DNA of 23,163 nt from an uncultured Eubacteriales bacterium (GTDB taxonomy: Bacteria > Bacillota > Clostridia > Monoglobales > Monoglobaceae), in the NCBI GenBank assembly GCA_900545865.1, contig URAN01000044.1, positions 1 through 23,163 of the forward strand, read 5' to 3'. The notes beneath the pieces were generated by a model that saw nothing but the letters and a program-made list of their open reading frames with translations, was not told where the DNA came from and searched no databases. A program made the translations under genes and the position numbers. This document shows positions 8,043-14,214 of this stretch, in pieces. Position 1 is the first letter of the stretch, and the number at the start of each line of letters is the position of its first letter.

Positions 8043-8723
8043 TCAACCGTACTGTTCGACATTATCATACTTATCTTTAAGCGGAGCGTCCGAACCGCTC
8101 AAAGTCTTGCTCAAAAGCCAGTCAAACATCTCTTTTGTGTTATATGCGCCAATCCACGAATTATGCTCAACATCGTCATAAATCGTCAGTTTCGCGTTTC
8201 CGCCGCAGTTATTGACTGCATTTACCATTTTTTTACTTTCCTCACAAAACACCGTGGGGTCTTTTGCGCCGTGGAATGCCCATACGGGTACGTTTTTAAG
8301 CCTGCCTGCATTCCAGTACATTCCGCCGCCGCAAATCGGCACTATTGCCGCAAAGTATTCAGGCATCGTCATTGCGAGCTGCCACGTTCCGTAGCCACCC
8401 ATACTTGCGCCCATAAGATAAACCTTGTTTGCATCGCAAAAATCACTTTTAACTATAAATTTCACAAAATCCTGAAGCTGTTCAAATATGTCAAACCATG
8501 AGTTTACATAGCATTGCGGCGCAACAAACACCGCATCGAGATTATGCTTTTCGGTTTCGCCGAACATCGGATTTGTTGCCAAAACATCGGTGTCTCTGCC
8601 GCGTCCGCCCGCACCGTGAAGCCCGATTATCACAGGATATTTTTTATCTTTTGAAAAGCTTTCCGGTGTGCGCACAATATAGTCAAATTCTTTGTATCTG
8701 TAAATTTTCATATTGTCTTTCAT
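8043..8723 (-). CDS. Alpha/beta-hydrolase, esterase/peptidase-like
   Basis: The 226-residue single-domain hydrolase has an oxyanion-hole region GLHGAGGRGRD (34-44), a nucleophile elbow GASMGG with Ser107, acid Asp155 in HGAKDP and His187 in VEHNSW, so the catalytic triad is complete. It resembles dienelactone-hydrolase/phospholipase-carboxylesterase and polyhydroxybutyrate-depolymerase-like esterases. The substrate cannot be told from sequence. There is no signal peptide, so it is probably cytoplasmic. GGGAGA sits about 6 nt before the ATG. An intrinsic terminator for the upstream lipoprotein gene ends only 13 nt before the start and I see no promoter between them. Expression may therefore depend on read-through. 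It is followed closely by the YdcF-like gene and degV. Confidence 0.85.
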   Translation of the reverse strand: MKDNMKIYRYKEFDYIVRTPESFSKDKKYPVIIGLHGAGGRGRDTDVLATNPMFGETEKHNLDAVFVAPQCYVNSWFDIFEQLQDFVKFIVKSDFCDANKVYLMGASMGGYGTWQLAMTMPEYFAAIVPICGGGMYWNAGRLKNVPVWAFHGAKDPTVFCEESKKMVNAVNNCGGNAKLTIYDDVEHNSWIGAYNTKEMFDWLLSKTLSGSDAPLKDKYDNVEQYG

Positions 8724-8736
8724 TTTTATCTCCCGT

Positions 8737-8791
8737 AAAAAAACAGACCCTCAACCGCTTTTGACAATCAAAAATTCGGTCAAAGGGTCCG
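8737..8791 (-). terminator. Intrinsic terminator of the lipoprotein gene
   Basis: On the minus strand CGGACCCTTTGACCG (8791-8777) pairs, with one bulge and one G-T, with CGGTTGAGGGTCTG (8757-8744). A run of seven T (8743-8737) follows at once. It starts 4 nt after the lipoprotein stop codon. Confidence 0.85.
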
Positions 8792-8795
8792 TATA

Positions 8796-9182
8796 TTATT
8801 TATTCTCGTTATTCTCGGTTGCCGATGCCGCCGATTGCTGTTCCGCCTGATTCAAAAACGCCTCAAGCTTTTTTCTCAATTCCTCTTTCTTTTCGGGGTC
8901 ATCGGTATTATTGAACTCGTCAACCATACTTTTAAGCTCCTCGCCCGATTCGATAACGGGTGCTTGTCCGCTGTCTGCGCTCGCGCCGCCGTTGTCCGAT
9001 GATTTGTTATCGGATAAACCGTTGTCTTTATTTTGTTCGTCTTTTGCTGCATTTCCGTCCGTTTGTTCGGTCTGTTGCGCGGAATCCTTTTTATCATCGC
9101 CGCTGTTCTTTGAGCCGCATCCGAAAGCCGAAAGACACAATACAACGCATAAAATTGCCAAAACAGTTTTCTTAAATTTCAT
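8796..9182 (-). CDS. Small predicted lipoprotein of unknown function
   Basis: The 128-residue protein has a lipoprotein signal peptide: Lys-rich N-terminus, hydrophobic stretch 7-19 and lipobox AFGC with Cys22 as the lipid-modified residue (Phe at -2 is uncommon). Residues 23-75 are a low-complexity Ser/Asp/Asn/Gln/Lys/Gly-rich linker that would hold the rest away from the membrane. Residues 79-116 form a charged, probably helical segment (EELKSMVDEF, then KKEELRKKLEAFL), and an Asn/Glu-rich tail ends the protein. I recognise no family and assign no function. The ATG follows AAGGA at about 9 nt. The gene is a single unit: exact-consensus promoter at 9220-9248, palindrome at 9258-9276 and terminator at 8737-8791. 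This implies strong or tightly controlled expression. Confidence 0.85.
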   Translation of the reverse strand: MKFKKTVLAILCVVLCLSAFGCGSKNSGDDKKDSAQQTEQTDGNAAKDEQNKDNGLSDNKSSDNGGASADSGQAPVIESGEELKSMVDEFNNTDDPEKKEELRKKLEAFLNQAEQQSAASATENNENK

Positions 9183-9219
9183 ATTAACAATTCCTTTTCT
9201 TTAAGATATTTATATTGCT

Positions 9220-9248
9220 ATTATAGTATATTCCGCTTTTTTTGTCAA
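9220..9248 (-). promoter_or_regulatory. Exact-consensus sigma-A promoter for the lipoprotein gene
   Basis: On the minus strand TTGACA (9248-9243) and TATAAT (9225-9220) are 17 bp apart. Both hexamers and the spacing match the consensus exactly. Start of transcription is expected near 9213, about 30 nt before the ATG at 9182. Confidence 0.9.
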
Positions 9249-9257
9249 CAAAAAATT

Positions 9258-9276
9258 ATGTAATTATACATTACAT
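9258..9276. promoter_or_regulatory. Operator-like palindrome upstream of the lipoprotein promoter
   Basis: ATGTAAT (9258-9264) and ATTACAT (9270-9276) are exact 7-bp inverted copies around TATAC. The centre is about 54 bp before the expected start and 9 bp above the -35. A dimeric regulator could bind here; none is encoded in the window. AT-rich sequence makes chance occurrence possible. Confidence 0.45.
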
Positions 9277-9292
9277 TCGATAAAATCACAAT

Positions 9293-9317
9293 GGGACGGT
9301 TTAGAACCGTCCCCTAC
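9293..9317. repeat. GGGACGG-type palindromic repeat, copy A (variant)
   Basis: GGGACGGTT (9293-9301) and AACCGTCCC (9305-9313) form a perfect 9-bp stem around TAG, followed on the plus strand by CTACC. It shares its arms with copy B 37 nt away. It has the same CTAC tail as the element at 23099 but a different centre. It lies 3' of the AICAR transformylase gene and could help end the purine transcript. Confidence 0.7.
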
Positions 9318-9349
9318 CAAATTTATCATTTATCATTATTTGTTCGTTC

Positions 9350-9371
9350 GGGACGGTGTCCTCGCCGTCCC
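9350..9371. repeat. GGGACG-type palindromic repeat, copy B
   Basis: On the minus strand GGGACGG, CGAGGACA and CCGTCCC form a 22-bp unit with a 7-bp stem. It matches the 22-bp core at 23099-23120 at 19 positions. It lies about 57 nt past the AICAR transformylase stop. Confidence 0.75.
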
Positions 9372-9427
9372 ACGATATGTTCATCAAAATTATTTTAATT
9401 TGTCCTATTCCGATTTTCCGTAAAATA

Positions 9428-10603
9428 TTAATGGTGGAAAAGGCGGATTTTGGTGAACGCCATTGCCATACCGAACTTGTTACAGGTATCTATTACATTA
9501 TCATCGCGAATCGAACCGCCCGGCTGTGCAATAACCGTCACGCCCGATTTATGCGCGCGTTCAATATTATCACCGAACGGAAAGAATGCGTCCGAACCGA
9601 GGGCAACATCCGTATTCTTTTTAAGCCATTCCGTCTGTTCTTCTTTTGTGAAAACCTCGGGCTTAACCTTAAACGTTTTTTCCCACACACCGTCGGCAAG
9701 AACATCCATATACTCATCCGAAATATATACATCGATTGCATTATCGCGGTCGGCACGTCTGATACCGTCAACGAATTCAAGCGATAATACCCGCGGTGAT
9801 TGTCTGAGCCACCACTTGTCCGCCTTGTCCCCGGCAAGACGCGTACAATGTATTCTCGATTGCTGACCTGCGCCGATGCCTATTGCCTGTCCGTCTTTGA
9901 CATAACAAACGCTGTTGGATTGAGTATATTTGAGCGTAATCAGCGAAATCATCAAGTCGCGTTTTTGCTCATCCGTCATATTTTTGTTTTCCGTTACCAC
10001 ATCCGATAACAAATCTTCATCTATTTTAAGCTCGTTTCTGCCCTGCTCAAAAACAACGCCGAAAACCTGTTTGTGTTCAATCGGGTCGGGTGTGTAGTTC
10101 GGGTCAATTTTAATTATATTATAATTTCCCTTGCGCTTTCCTTTTAAAATTTCAAGCGCGTCATCATCATATCCGGGCGCAATCACACCATCGGACACTT
10201 CTTTGGCGATGAGCTGTGCCGTTGCTCTGTCACATACATCCGAAAGTGCGATAAAATCACCGAACGATGACATTCTGTCCGCTCCTCTCGCTCTTGCATA
10301 AGCATTGGCAAGCGGAGTAAGTTCTATACTTTCGTCAACAAAATATATCCTTTTTAAAGTATCCGAAAGCGGCAAGCCAACCGCCGCTCCGGCAGGAGAA
10401 ACGTGCTTGAACGATGTTGCCGCCGCAATCCCGGTTGCCTCTTTTAATTCACGGACGAGCTGCCAGCCGTTGAGGGCGTCCAAAAGATTTATATAACCCG
10501 GCTTTCCGCACAGCACTTCAAATGGAAGTTCTCCGCTTTCCATAAAAACGCGTGACGGTTTTTGATTCGGGTTACAGCCGTATTTAAGTTCCATTTCTTT
10601 CAT
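9428..10603 (-). CDS. purH: AICAR transformylase, stand-alone (PurH C-terminal domain equivalent)
   Basis: This enzyme transfers a formyl group from 10-formyltetrahydrofolate to AICAR, giving FAICAR, the ninth step to IMP. The 391-residue protein contains only the transformylase fold; the N-terminal IMP-cyclohydrolase domain of bifunctional PurH (about 510-590 residues) is absent. Visible motifs are SFKHVSPAGAA (64-74) with the catalytic Lys66-His67, LKYTQSNSV (224-232), GAGQQSR (245-251), GSDAFFPF (336-343), QPGGSIRDD (360-368) and the C-terminal FTKIRLFHH. The missing cyclohydrolase step is supplied by the neighbouring gene 10616-11338, 12 nt away. AGGAG sits 9 nt before the ATG. It is the last gene of the purine block, and repeats at 9293-9371 follow it. 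Confidence 0.93.
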   Translation of the reverse strand: MKEMELKYGCNPNQKPSRVFMESGELPFEVLCGKPGYINLLDALNGWQLVRELKEATGIAAATSFKHVSPAGAAVGLPLSDTLKRIYFVDESIELTPLANAYARARGADRMSSFGDFIALSDVCDRATAQLIAKEVSDGVIAPGYDDDALEILKGKRKGNYNIIKIDPNYTPDPIEHKQVFGVVFEQGRNELKIDEDLLSDVVTENKNMTDEQKRDLMISLITLKYTQSNSVCYVKDGQAIGIGAGQQSRIHCTRLAGDKADKWWLRQSPRVLSLEFVDGIRRADRDNAIDVYISDEYMDVLADGVWEKTFKVKPEVFTKEEQTEWLKKNTDVALGSDAFFPFGDNIERAHKSGVTVIAQPGGSIRDDNVIDTCNKFGMAMAFTKIRLFHH

Positions 10604-10615
10604 ATATACAATCTC

Positions 10616-11338
10616 CTATTTATTCTTATTTATGATTCTTGTTTCAAAGCTTCCGTCCGCAATATTTATATAGCGCACAAAAAGCGAAACCTTGTTATCC
10701 GCATTCAGGCTTTCCCAAACGCTGTCCGTAAAAGCATCGATTTCATCGGCATTATTTGGAATCTCAACACATTTCGGCTCGCCGCAAAAACTCGGCAGAG
10801 GACTTCCGTCACCCATATATGTATGAATGAACCGACCTTCGCCGCATTTCGGATTATAGAACCCGAACGTGTTTCTGATGCAGGATGACGGGTCGCCGTC
10901 CGCACTTTTTAAAATCGACATTGCATAATTGTATGTGCCGCCCTCGATGTGCATTATACCCGATATTCTCGGTGTATAATTCGGCGCGTCATCCTCGAAC
11001 TCACGCGTGCGCAGCGCCTGTTCAAATGTCATTTGTTTGTCCATAAGGTCATATATCGTGTCGGTCTGGTCGCCGTTTGTAACAATCGTCTTGTTTCCGA
11101 GAACACGAACCGGCGCATATATGATAAGGTGCGGGTCTTCGAGTTTGCTCTCGTCAAACGCCTGTGTGCGTATACCATCGCCGTCCTCGGCAAAAACGCG
11201 GTTACGGCTGTTTTCGCTTCTGCCCATTATAAAGTATGCCGTCACCGCACTTTTTCCGTCCGGAGATGTTCCTATCACTATACCCCTGCCGGGATAACTG
11301 TTGTTTTTTAAGTCCTCAAATAAATTAATTTTGCTCAC
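10616..11338 (-). CDS. purO: IMP cyclohydrolase, PurO type
   Basis: This enzyme closes FAICAR to IMP, the final step of purine synthesis. The 240-residue protein resembles the IMP cyclohydrolase family first known from archaea (PurO, an Ntn-hydrolase-like fold) and not the MGS-like domain of PurH. Segments supporting this are YPGRGIVIG (15-23), AYFIMGRSENSRNR (34-47), KTIVTNGDQTDTIYD (83-97) and YTPRISGIM (121-129). Bacterial members are longer than the roughly 200-residue archaeal ones. The pairing with a transformylase lacking the cyclohydrolase domain strongly supports the role. Start is GTG 11338-11336, set by AAGGAGG 7 nt upstream; that site is formed by the last codons of purN, which ends 3 nt before. 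Tight translational coupling is likely. Confidence 0.85.
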   Translation of the reverse strand: MSKINLFEDLKNNSYPGRGIVIGTSPDGKSAVTAYFIMGRSENSRNRVFAEDGDGIRTQAFDESKLEDPHLIIYAPVRVLGNKTIVTNGDQTDTIYDLMDKQMTFEQALRTREFEDDAPNYTPRISGIMHIEGGTYNYAMSILKSADGDPSSCIRNTFGFYNPKCGEGRFIHTYMGDGSPLPSFCGEPKCVEIPNNADEIDAFTDSVWESLNADNKVSLFVRYINIADGSFETRIINKNK

Positions 11339-11341
11339 TTT

Positions 11342-11944
11342 TTATCCTCCTTGTATTATGCTGTTGCAAAGCATCTCAACCGCCTGCGGCAGAATTTGCC
11401 ATTCCGCCTCTTGCATCACACGTTTTTGCAAAGTCTCGGCGGTATCGTCATCGTTGATATACACCGCCTTTTGCATCAATATTTTTCCGCCGTCCGTTAT
11501 CTCGTTCACAAGATGCACGGTCGCACCCGTGACCTTTACTCCGTAATCAAGCGCGGCTTGATGAACCTTAAGTCCGTAAAACCCATCGCCGCAAAATGAC
11601 GGGATAAGTGACGGATGTATGTTGACAATCCTGTCGCGGTACGCCGATATAAAATCCTTGCCCAATATCGATAAGAACCCGGCAAGCACCACAATGTCAA
11701 CATTTTTAGATTTAAGATATTCAACCAAAGCCTTATCAAAATCGGCTTTTTCGGCATAGTCTTTTTTAAGTATTGAATGCCCGTCAATTCCTGCTTTTGC
11801 CGCGCGTTCGAGAGCGTATGCGCCCTCACGGTCGGACACGACCGTCACAATCCTTCCGCTTTTGATAACGCCGCCGTTTTGTGCGTCAATCAAAGCCTGA
11901 AGATTCGTGCCGCCGCCCGACACCAAAACACCTATGTTCAGCAT
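11342..11944 (-). CDS. purN: Phosphoribosylglycinamide formyltransferase
   Basis: PurN formylates GAR with 10-formyltetrahydrofolate, the third step of purine synthesis. The 200-residue protein has SGGGTNLQALID (9-20) and the catalytic trio Asn108 and His110 (NIHPSLIP) and Asp151 (ITDGGKI). The loop SFCGDGFYGLKVHQAA lies between them. Length is normal for the family. I chose ATG 11944, not an in-frame upstream start at 12004. The extra 20 residues would be Arg-rich sequence overlapping purM, and MLNIGVLVSGGG is the family N-terminus. AGGAG at 11952-11956, inside purM, lies 7 nt upstream, and the start overlaps the purM stop by 7 bases, so the two genes are translationally coupled. Confidence 0.95.
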   Translation of the reverse strand: MLNIGVLVSGGGTNLQALIDAQNGGVIKSGRIVTVVSDREGAYALERAAKAGIDGHSILKKDYAEKADFDKALVEYLKSKNVDIVVLAGFLSILGKDFISAYRDRIVNIHPSLIPSFCGDGFYGLKVHQAALDYGVKVTGATVHLVNEITDGGKILMQKAVYINDDDTAETLQKRVMQEAEWQILPQAVEMLCNSIIQGG

Positions 11945-12975
11945 ATGTCCACTCCTTTTTCGCCGTCGGTTATCTCGCCGACAACGCGTGCCGACTCGCC
12001 GCATTTTTCGATTGCGGCAATCGCCGCATCGGCACTGTCACGGCTGACCGCAAGCATAAGTCCGATACCCATATTATATGTGTTAAACATATCGTGTTCC
12101 GAAACGTCACCGAGCTTTTGTATCATATTGAATATCGGAAGAACGTCAACGCTGTTTTTATTTATTTTTGCTCTTGTTCCGTCCTTTAACATACGCGGAA
12201 TATTCTCATAAAAACCGCCGCCCGTTATATGCGATACCGCACGGACATCCGCCGCCTCGATTGCCGCAAGAAGGGGCTTGACATATATCTTTGTCGGGGT
12301 AAGCAGCGCCTCGCCGATGCTCATACCGAGTTCATCACTGTATGTATTCAAGCGTTTTGAACACTCATCACTGTTATTGATGTCAAAAACCTTTCTGACA
12401 AGCGAATATCCGTTCGAATGAACACCCGAGGATTTAACGCCGATTATCACATTGCCCGATTCAAGGCGCGAACCGTCAATTATTTTATCCTTATCAACGA
12501 TTCCGACCGAAAAACCGGCAAGGTCATATTCGTCTATATCATAAAATCCCGGCATTTCCGCCGTTTCGCCGCCGATTAAGGCACAGCCTGCCGCAACACA
12601 GCCGTCGGCAACACCCTTGACTATATCCGCGACCTTTTCGGGAACATTCTTACCGACCGCGATATAGTCGAGAAAGAACAGTGGCTTTGCACCGCCGCAC
12701 GCAATATCATTCACGCACATTGCAACACAGTCCTGTCCGACCGTATCATGCTTATCCATAATAAACGCAAGTTTAAGCTTTGTTCCCACGCCGTCGGTCC
12801 CCGAAACCAAAACGGGATTTTTATAACCCGCTCCGATTTCAAAAAGTCCGCCGAAACCGCCGATTCCCGATAATACCCCGGGGATATTTGTTCTTTTGAC
12901 GTGCTGTTTCATCAGCTCAACCGCTTTGTAACCTGCTTCAACATCAACGCCCGCATTTTTATATGCCTGACTCAT
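11938..12975 (-). CDS. purM: Phosphoribosylformylglycinamidine cyclo-ligase (AIR synthetase)
   Basis: PurM closes FGAM to AIR with ATP, using the product of PurL. The 345-residue protein shows SGTDGVGTKLKLA (58-70), VNDIACGGAKPLFFLDY (88-104), IGGETAEMPGFY (134-145), SSGVHSNGYSLV (182-193) and the later ITGGGFYENIPRML. These are the nucleotide- and phosphate-binding segments of the PurM/AIRS fold. Length is normal. ATG 12975 follows AGGAG at about 10 nt; another ATG in between is out of frame. It lies 47 nt after purE and overlaps purN by 7 bases. Confidence 0.97.
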   Translation of the reverse strand: MSQAYKNAGVDVEAGYKAVELMKQHVKRTNIPGVLSGIGGFGGLFEIGAGYKNPVLVSGTDGVGTKLKLAFIMDKHDTVGQDCVAMCVNDIACGGAKPLFFLDYIAVGKNVPEKVADIVKGVADGCVAAGCALIGGETAEMPGFYDIDEYDLAGFSVGIVDKDKIIDGSRLESGNVIIGVKSSGVHSNGYSLVRKVFDINNSDECSKRLNTYSDELGMSIGEALLTPTKIYVKPLLAAIEAADVRAVSHITGGGFYENIPRMLKDGTRAKINKNSVDVLPIFNMIQKLGDVSEHDMFNTYNMGIGLMLAVSRDSADAAIAAIEKCGESARVVGEITDGEKGVDIC

Positions 12976-13002
12976 TATTCATTCACTCCTGTATGTTATT
13001 TT

Positions 13003-13019
13003 AAATTTGATTCAAATTT
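13003..13019. repeat. 17-bp AT-rich palindrome between purE and purM
   Basis: AAATTTGA (13003-13010) and TCAAATTT (13012-13019) are exact inverted copies around one base, between the purE stop and the purM start. It could be a small operator or RNA hairpin, but low complexity makes chance plausible. Confidence 0.3.
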
Positions 13020-13022
13020 TAA

Positions 13023-13529
13023 TTACGCTTTTTTTATCAATCCGAGTTCTTCCTGCAAAGCCTTGTCCTTTTCTTCCACAGCCTTTGCCATATCAGCTTT
13101 GAACTGTTTCAGCTTATCCGAAAGGCTCTTGTCCGAAAGCGCAAGCATCTGAACCGCAAGGATTCCGGCGTTGTCCGCACCGTTCACCGCAACGGTTGCA
13201 ACAGGGATTCCCGATGGCATCTGTACCATCGACAAAAGCGAATCCAAGCCGTCCATAAGCGATGACTTAATCGGCAGTGCAATAACGGGAAGTGTTGTAT
13301 AAGCGGCAATAACGCCGCCGAGATGTGCCGCCTTGCCTGCGGCAGCGATGATAACCGACACGCCTCTGTCCTCTGCGCCTTTTGCAAATTTCTCCGCTGC
13401 CTGCGGCGTTCTGTGCGCCGAGATAACTCTCGCCTCATATTCAACGCCGAATTGTTTCAATTTATCTATTGCACCTTTAACCACGGGCAGGTCTGAATTG
13501 CTGCCCATTACTATTGCTACTTTTGCCAT
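13023..13529 (-). CDS. purE: N5-carboxyaminoimidazole ribonucleotide mutase (class I PurE)
   Basis: Class I PurE moves the carboxyl group of N5-CAIR to give CAIR, after PurK. The 168-residue protein has GSNSDLP (9-15), SAHRTP with His39 (37-42), AAGKAAHLGGV (63-73) and the class I segment MDGLDSLLSMVQMPSGIPVAT (approximately 92-112). The usual AHLPG reads AHLGG here. A helical C-terminal tail (about 135-168) ends the protein. The companion purK is not in the window. ATG follows AAAGGA. luxS lies 212 nt upstream, with a palindromic repeat between, so a separate start of transcription is possible though I found no convincing promoter. Confidence 0.96.
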   Translation of the reverse strand: MAKVAIVMGSNSDLPVVKGAIDKLKQFGVEYEARVISAHRTPQAAEKFAKGAEDRGVSVIIAAAGKAAHLGGVIAAYTTLPVIALPIKSSLMDGLDSLLSMVQMPSGIPVATVAVNGADNAGILAVQMLALSDKSLSDKLKQFKADMAKAVEEKDKALQEELGLIKKA

Positions 13530-13638
13530 AATAAAATTTCCTTTCTGTTATCGAAATGTTATCTTATATTTTGTATCATTTGTTCGCGTATTCGGAAAGG
13601 TTTGGAATCATTCCATACGCCATACGTACAATATTCTT

Positions 13639-13668
13639 GTAGGTGGGGCGGCGTCCCCGACGCCCCGT
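13639..13668. repeat. GGGGCG-type palindromic repeat between luxS and purE, copy C
   Basis: Read on the minus strand, the 22-bp core (13666-13645) starts GGGGCGTCGG and ends CGCCGCCCC, followed by ACCTACA. It matches the core at 23099-23120 at 18 positions, and the first stem change (A-T to G-C at stem position 4) is compensated on the other arm. It splits the luxS-purE intergenic region and could fold in the transcript. Confidence 0.7.
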
Positions 13669-13685
13669 GTGGATGTCCGCCGCGT

Positions 13686-13702
13686 TATACGGTTATCGTA
13701 TA
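13686..13702 (-). repeat. Small inverted repeat downstream of luxS
   Basis: TATACG (13686-13691) and CGTATA (13697-13702) pair around GTTAT, 40 nt beyond the luxS stop and close to repeat copy C. No T-run follows, so termination is not supported; it may be an mRNA stem. Confidence 0.3.
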
Positions 13703-13741
13703 ATTCCACGCTCTGCATTCTGCATTTCATTCAGTTCCGCA

Positions 13742-14197
13742 TTATTTGTATTCCAAATCTTTGTCCGTCCAATCTGCAACAACCGCAAGATACCGCTCTG
13801 CTTCATTCTTTGCCGCGTCAAGACTCAGATTTTTAAAGTTTCCGCACTCAACCGCCGAATTGCCCGGCATCTCGCCGTCATACTCGATTATACCTTTTAA
13901 TATCTCTTTTATAAGTTCAACGTTTTCATCGTGATTATGTGACCTTATGAGAAAGTAAAATCCCGTTTGACATCCCATAGGTCCAAAGTATATCACCTTG
14001 TCCGCAAGCCTTGAATTTCTCGCGAGAGTGGCGAACATATGTTCAAGCGAATGCATCGCCGAATTTGAGATTAAATCCCCCGTATTCGGCTTTCGCATAC
14101 GCAGGTCATACGTTGTCACATCACCGTCAATTCTCGAAATATATATTCCCGGTTCAAGCTTTGTATGGTCAACGGTAAAACTTGTAATCTTTTTCAT
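13742..14197 (-). CDS. luxS: S-ribosylhomocysteine lyase
   Basis: LuxS cleaves S-ribosylhomocysteine to homocysteine and DPD, the precursor of autoinducer-2, as part of recycling S-adenosylhomocysteine. The 151-residue protein has the metal-binding HSLEH (His49, His53, with catalytic Glu52), GPMGCQTGFY with catalytic Cys76 and the third metal ligand Cys118 in ECGN, so it should be active. Length is normal. It begins 17 nt after purL, with AGAGG about 8 nt before its ATG, and so should be co-transcribed with purL. A purine-operon location is unusual. No mtn/pfs nucleosidase or metE/metH gene is nearby, so the functional link is inference. Confidence 0.96.
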   Translation of the reverse strand: MKKITSFTVDHTKLEPGIYISRIDGDVTTYDLRMRKPNTGDLISNSAMHSLEHMFATLARNSRLADKVIYFGPMGCQTGFYFLIRSHNHDENVELIKEILKGIIEYDGEMPGNSAVECGNFKNLSLDAAKNEAERYLAVVADWTDKDLEYK

Positions 14198-14214
14198 ATA
14201 AAAAACCTCTGTTT

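Noticed and set aside
11945..12004. 20-residue Arg-rich N-terminal extension of PurN
   Set aside because: It overlaps purM; the ATG at 11944 has a good ribosome site and gives the family N-terminus.
13551..13640. PurBox-like CGAAC element and promoter before purE
   Set aside because: CGAAC occurs once, but the flanks fit the Bacillus PurBox poorly, there is no second box, and no -35/-10 pair with proper spacing was found.
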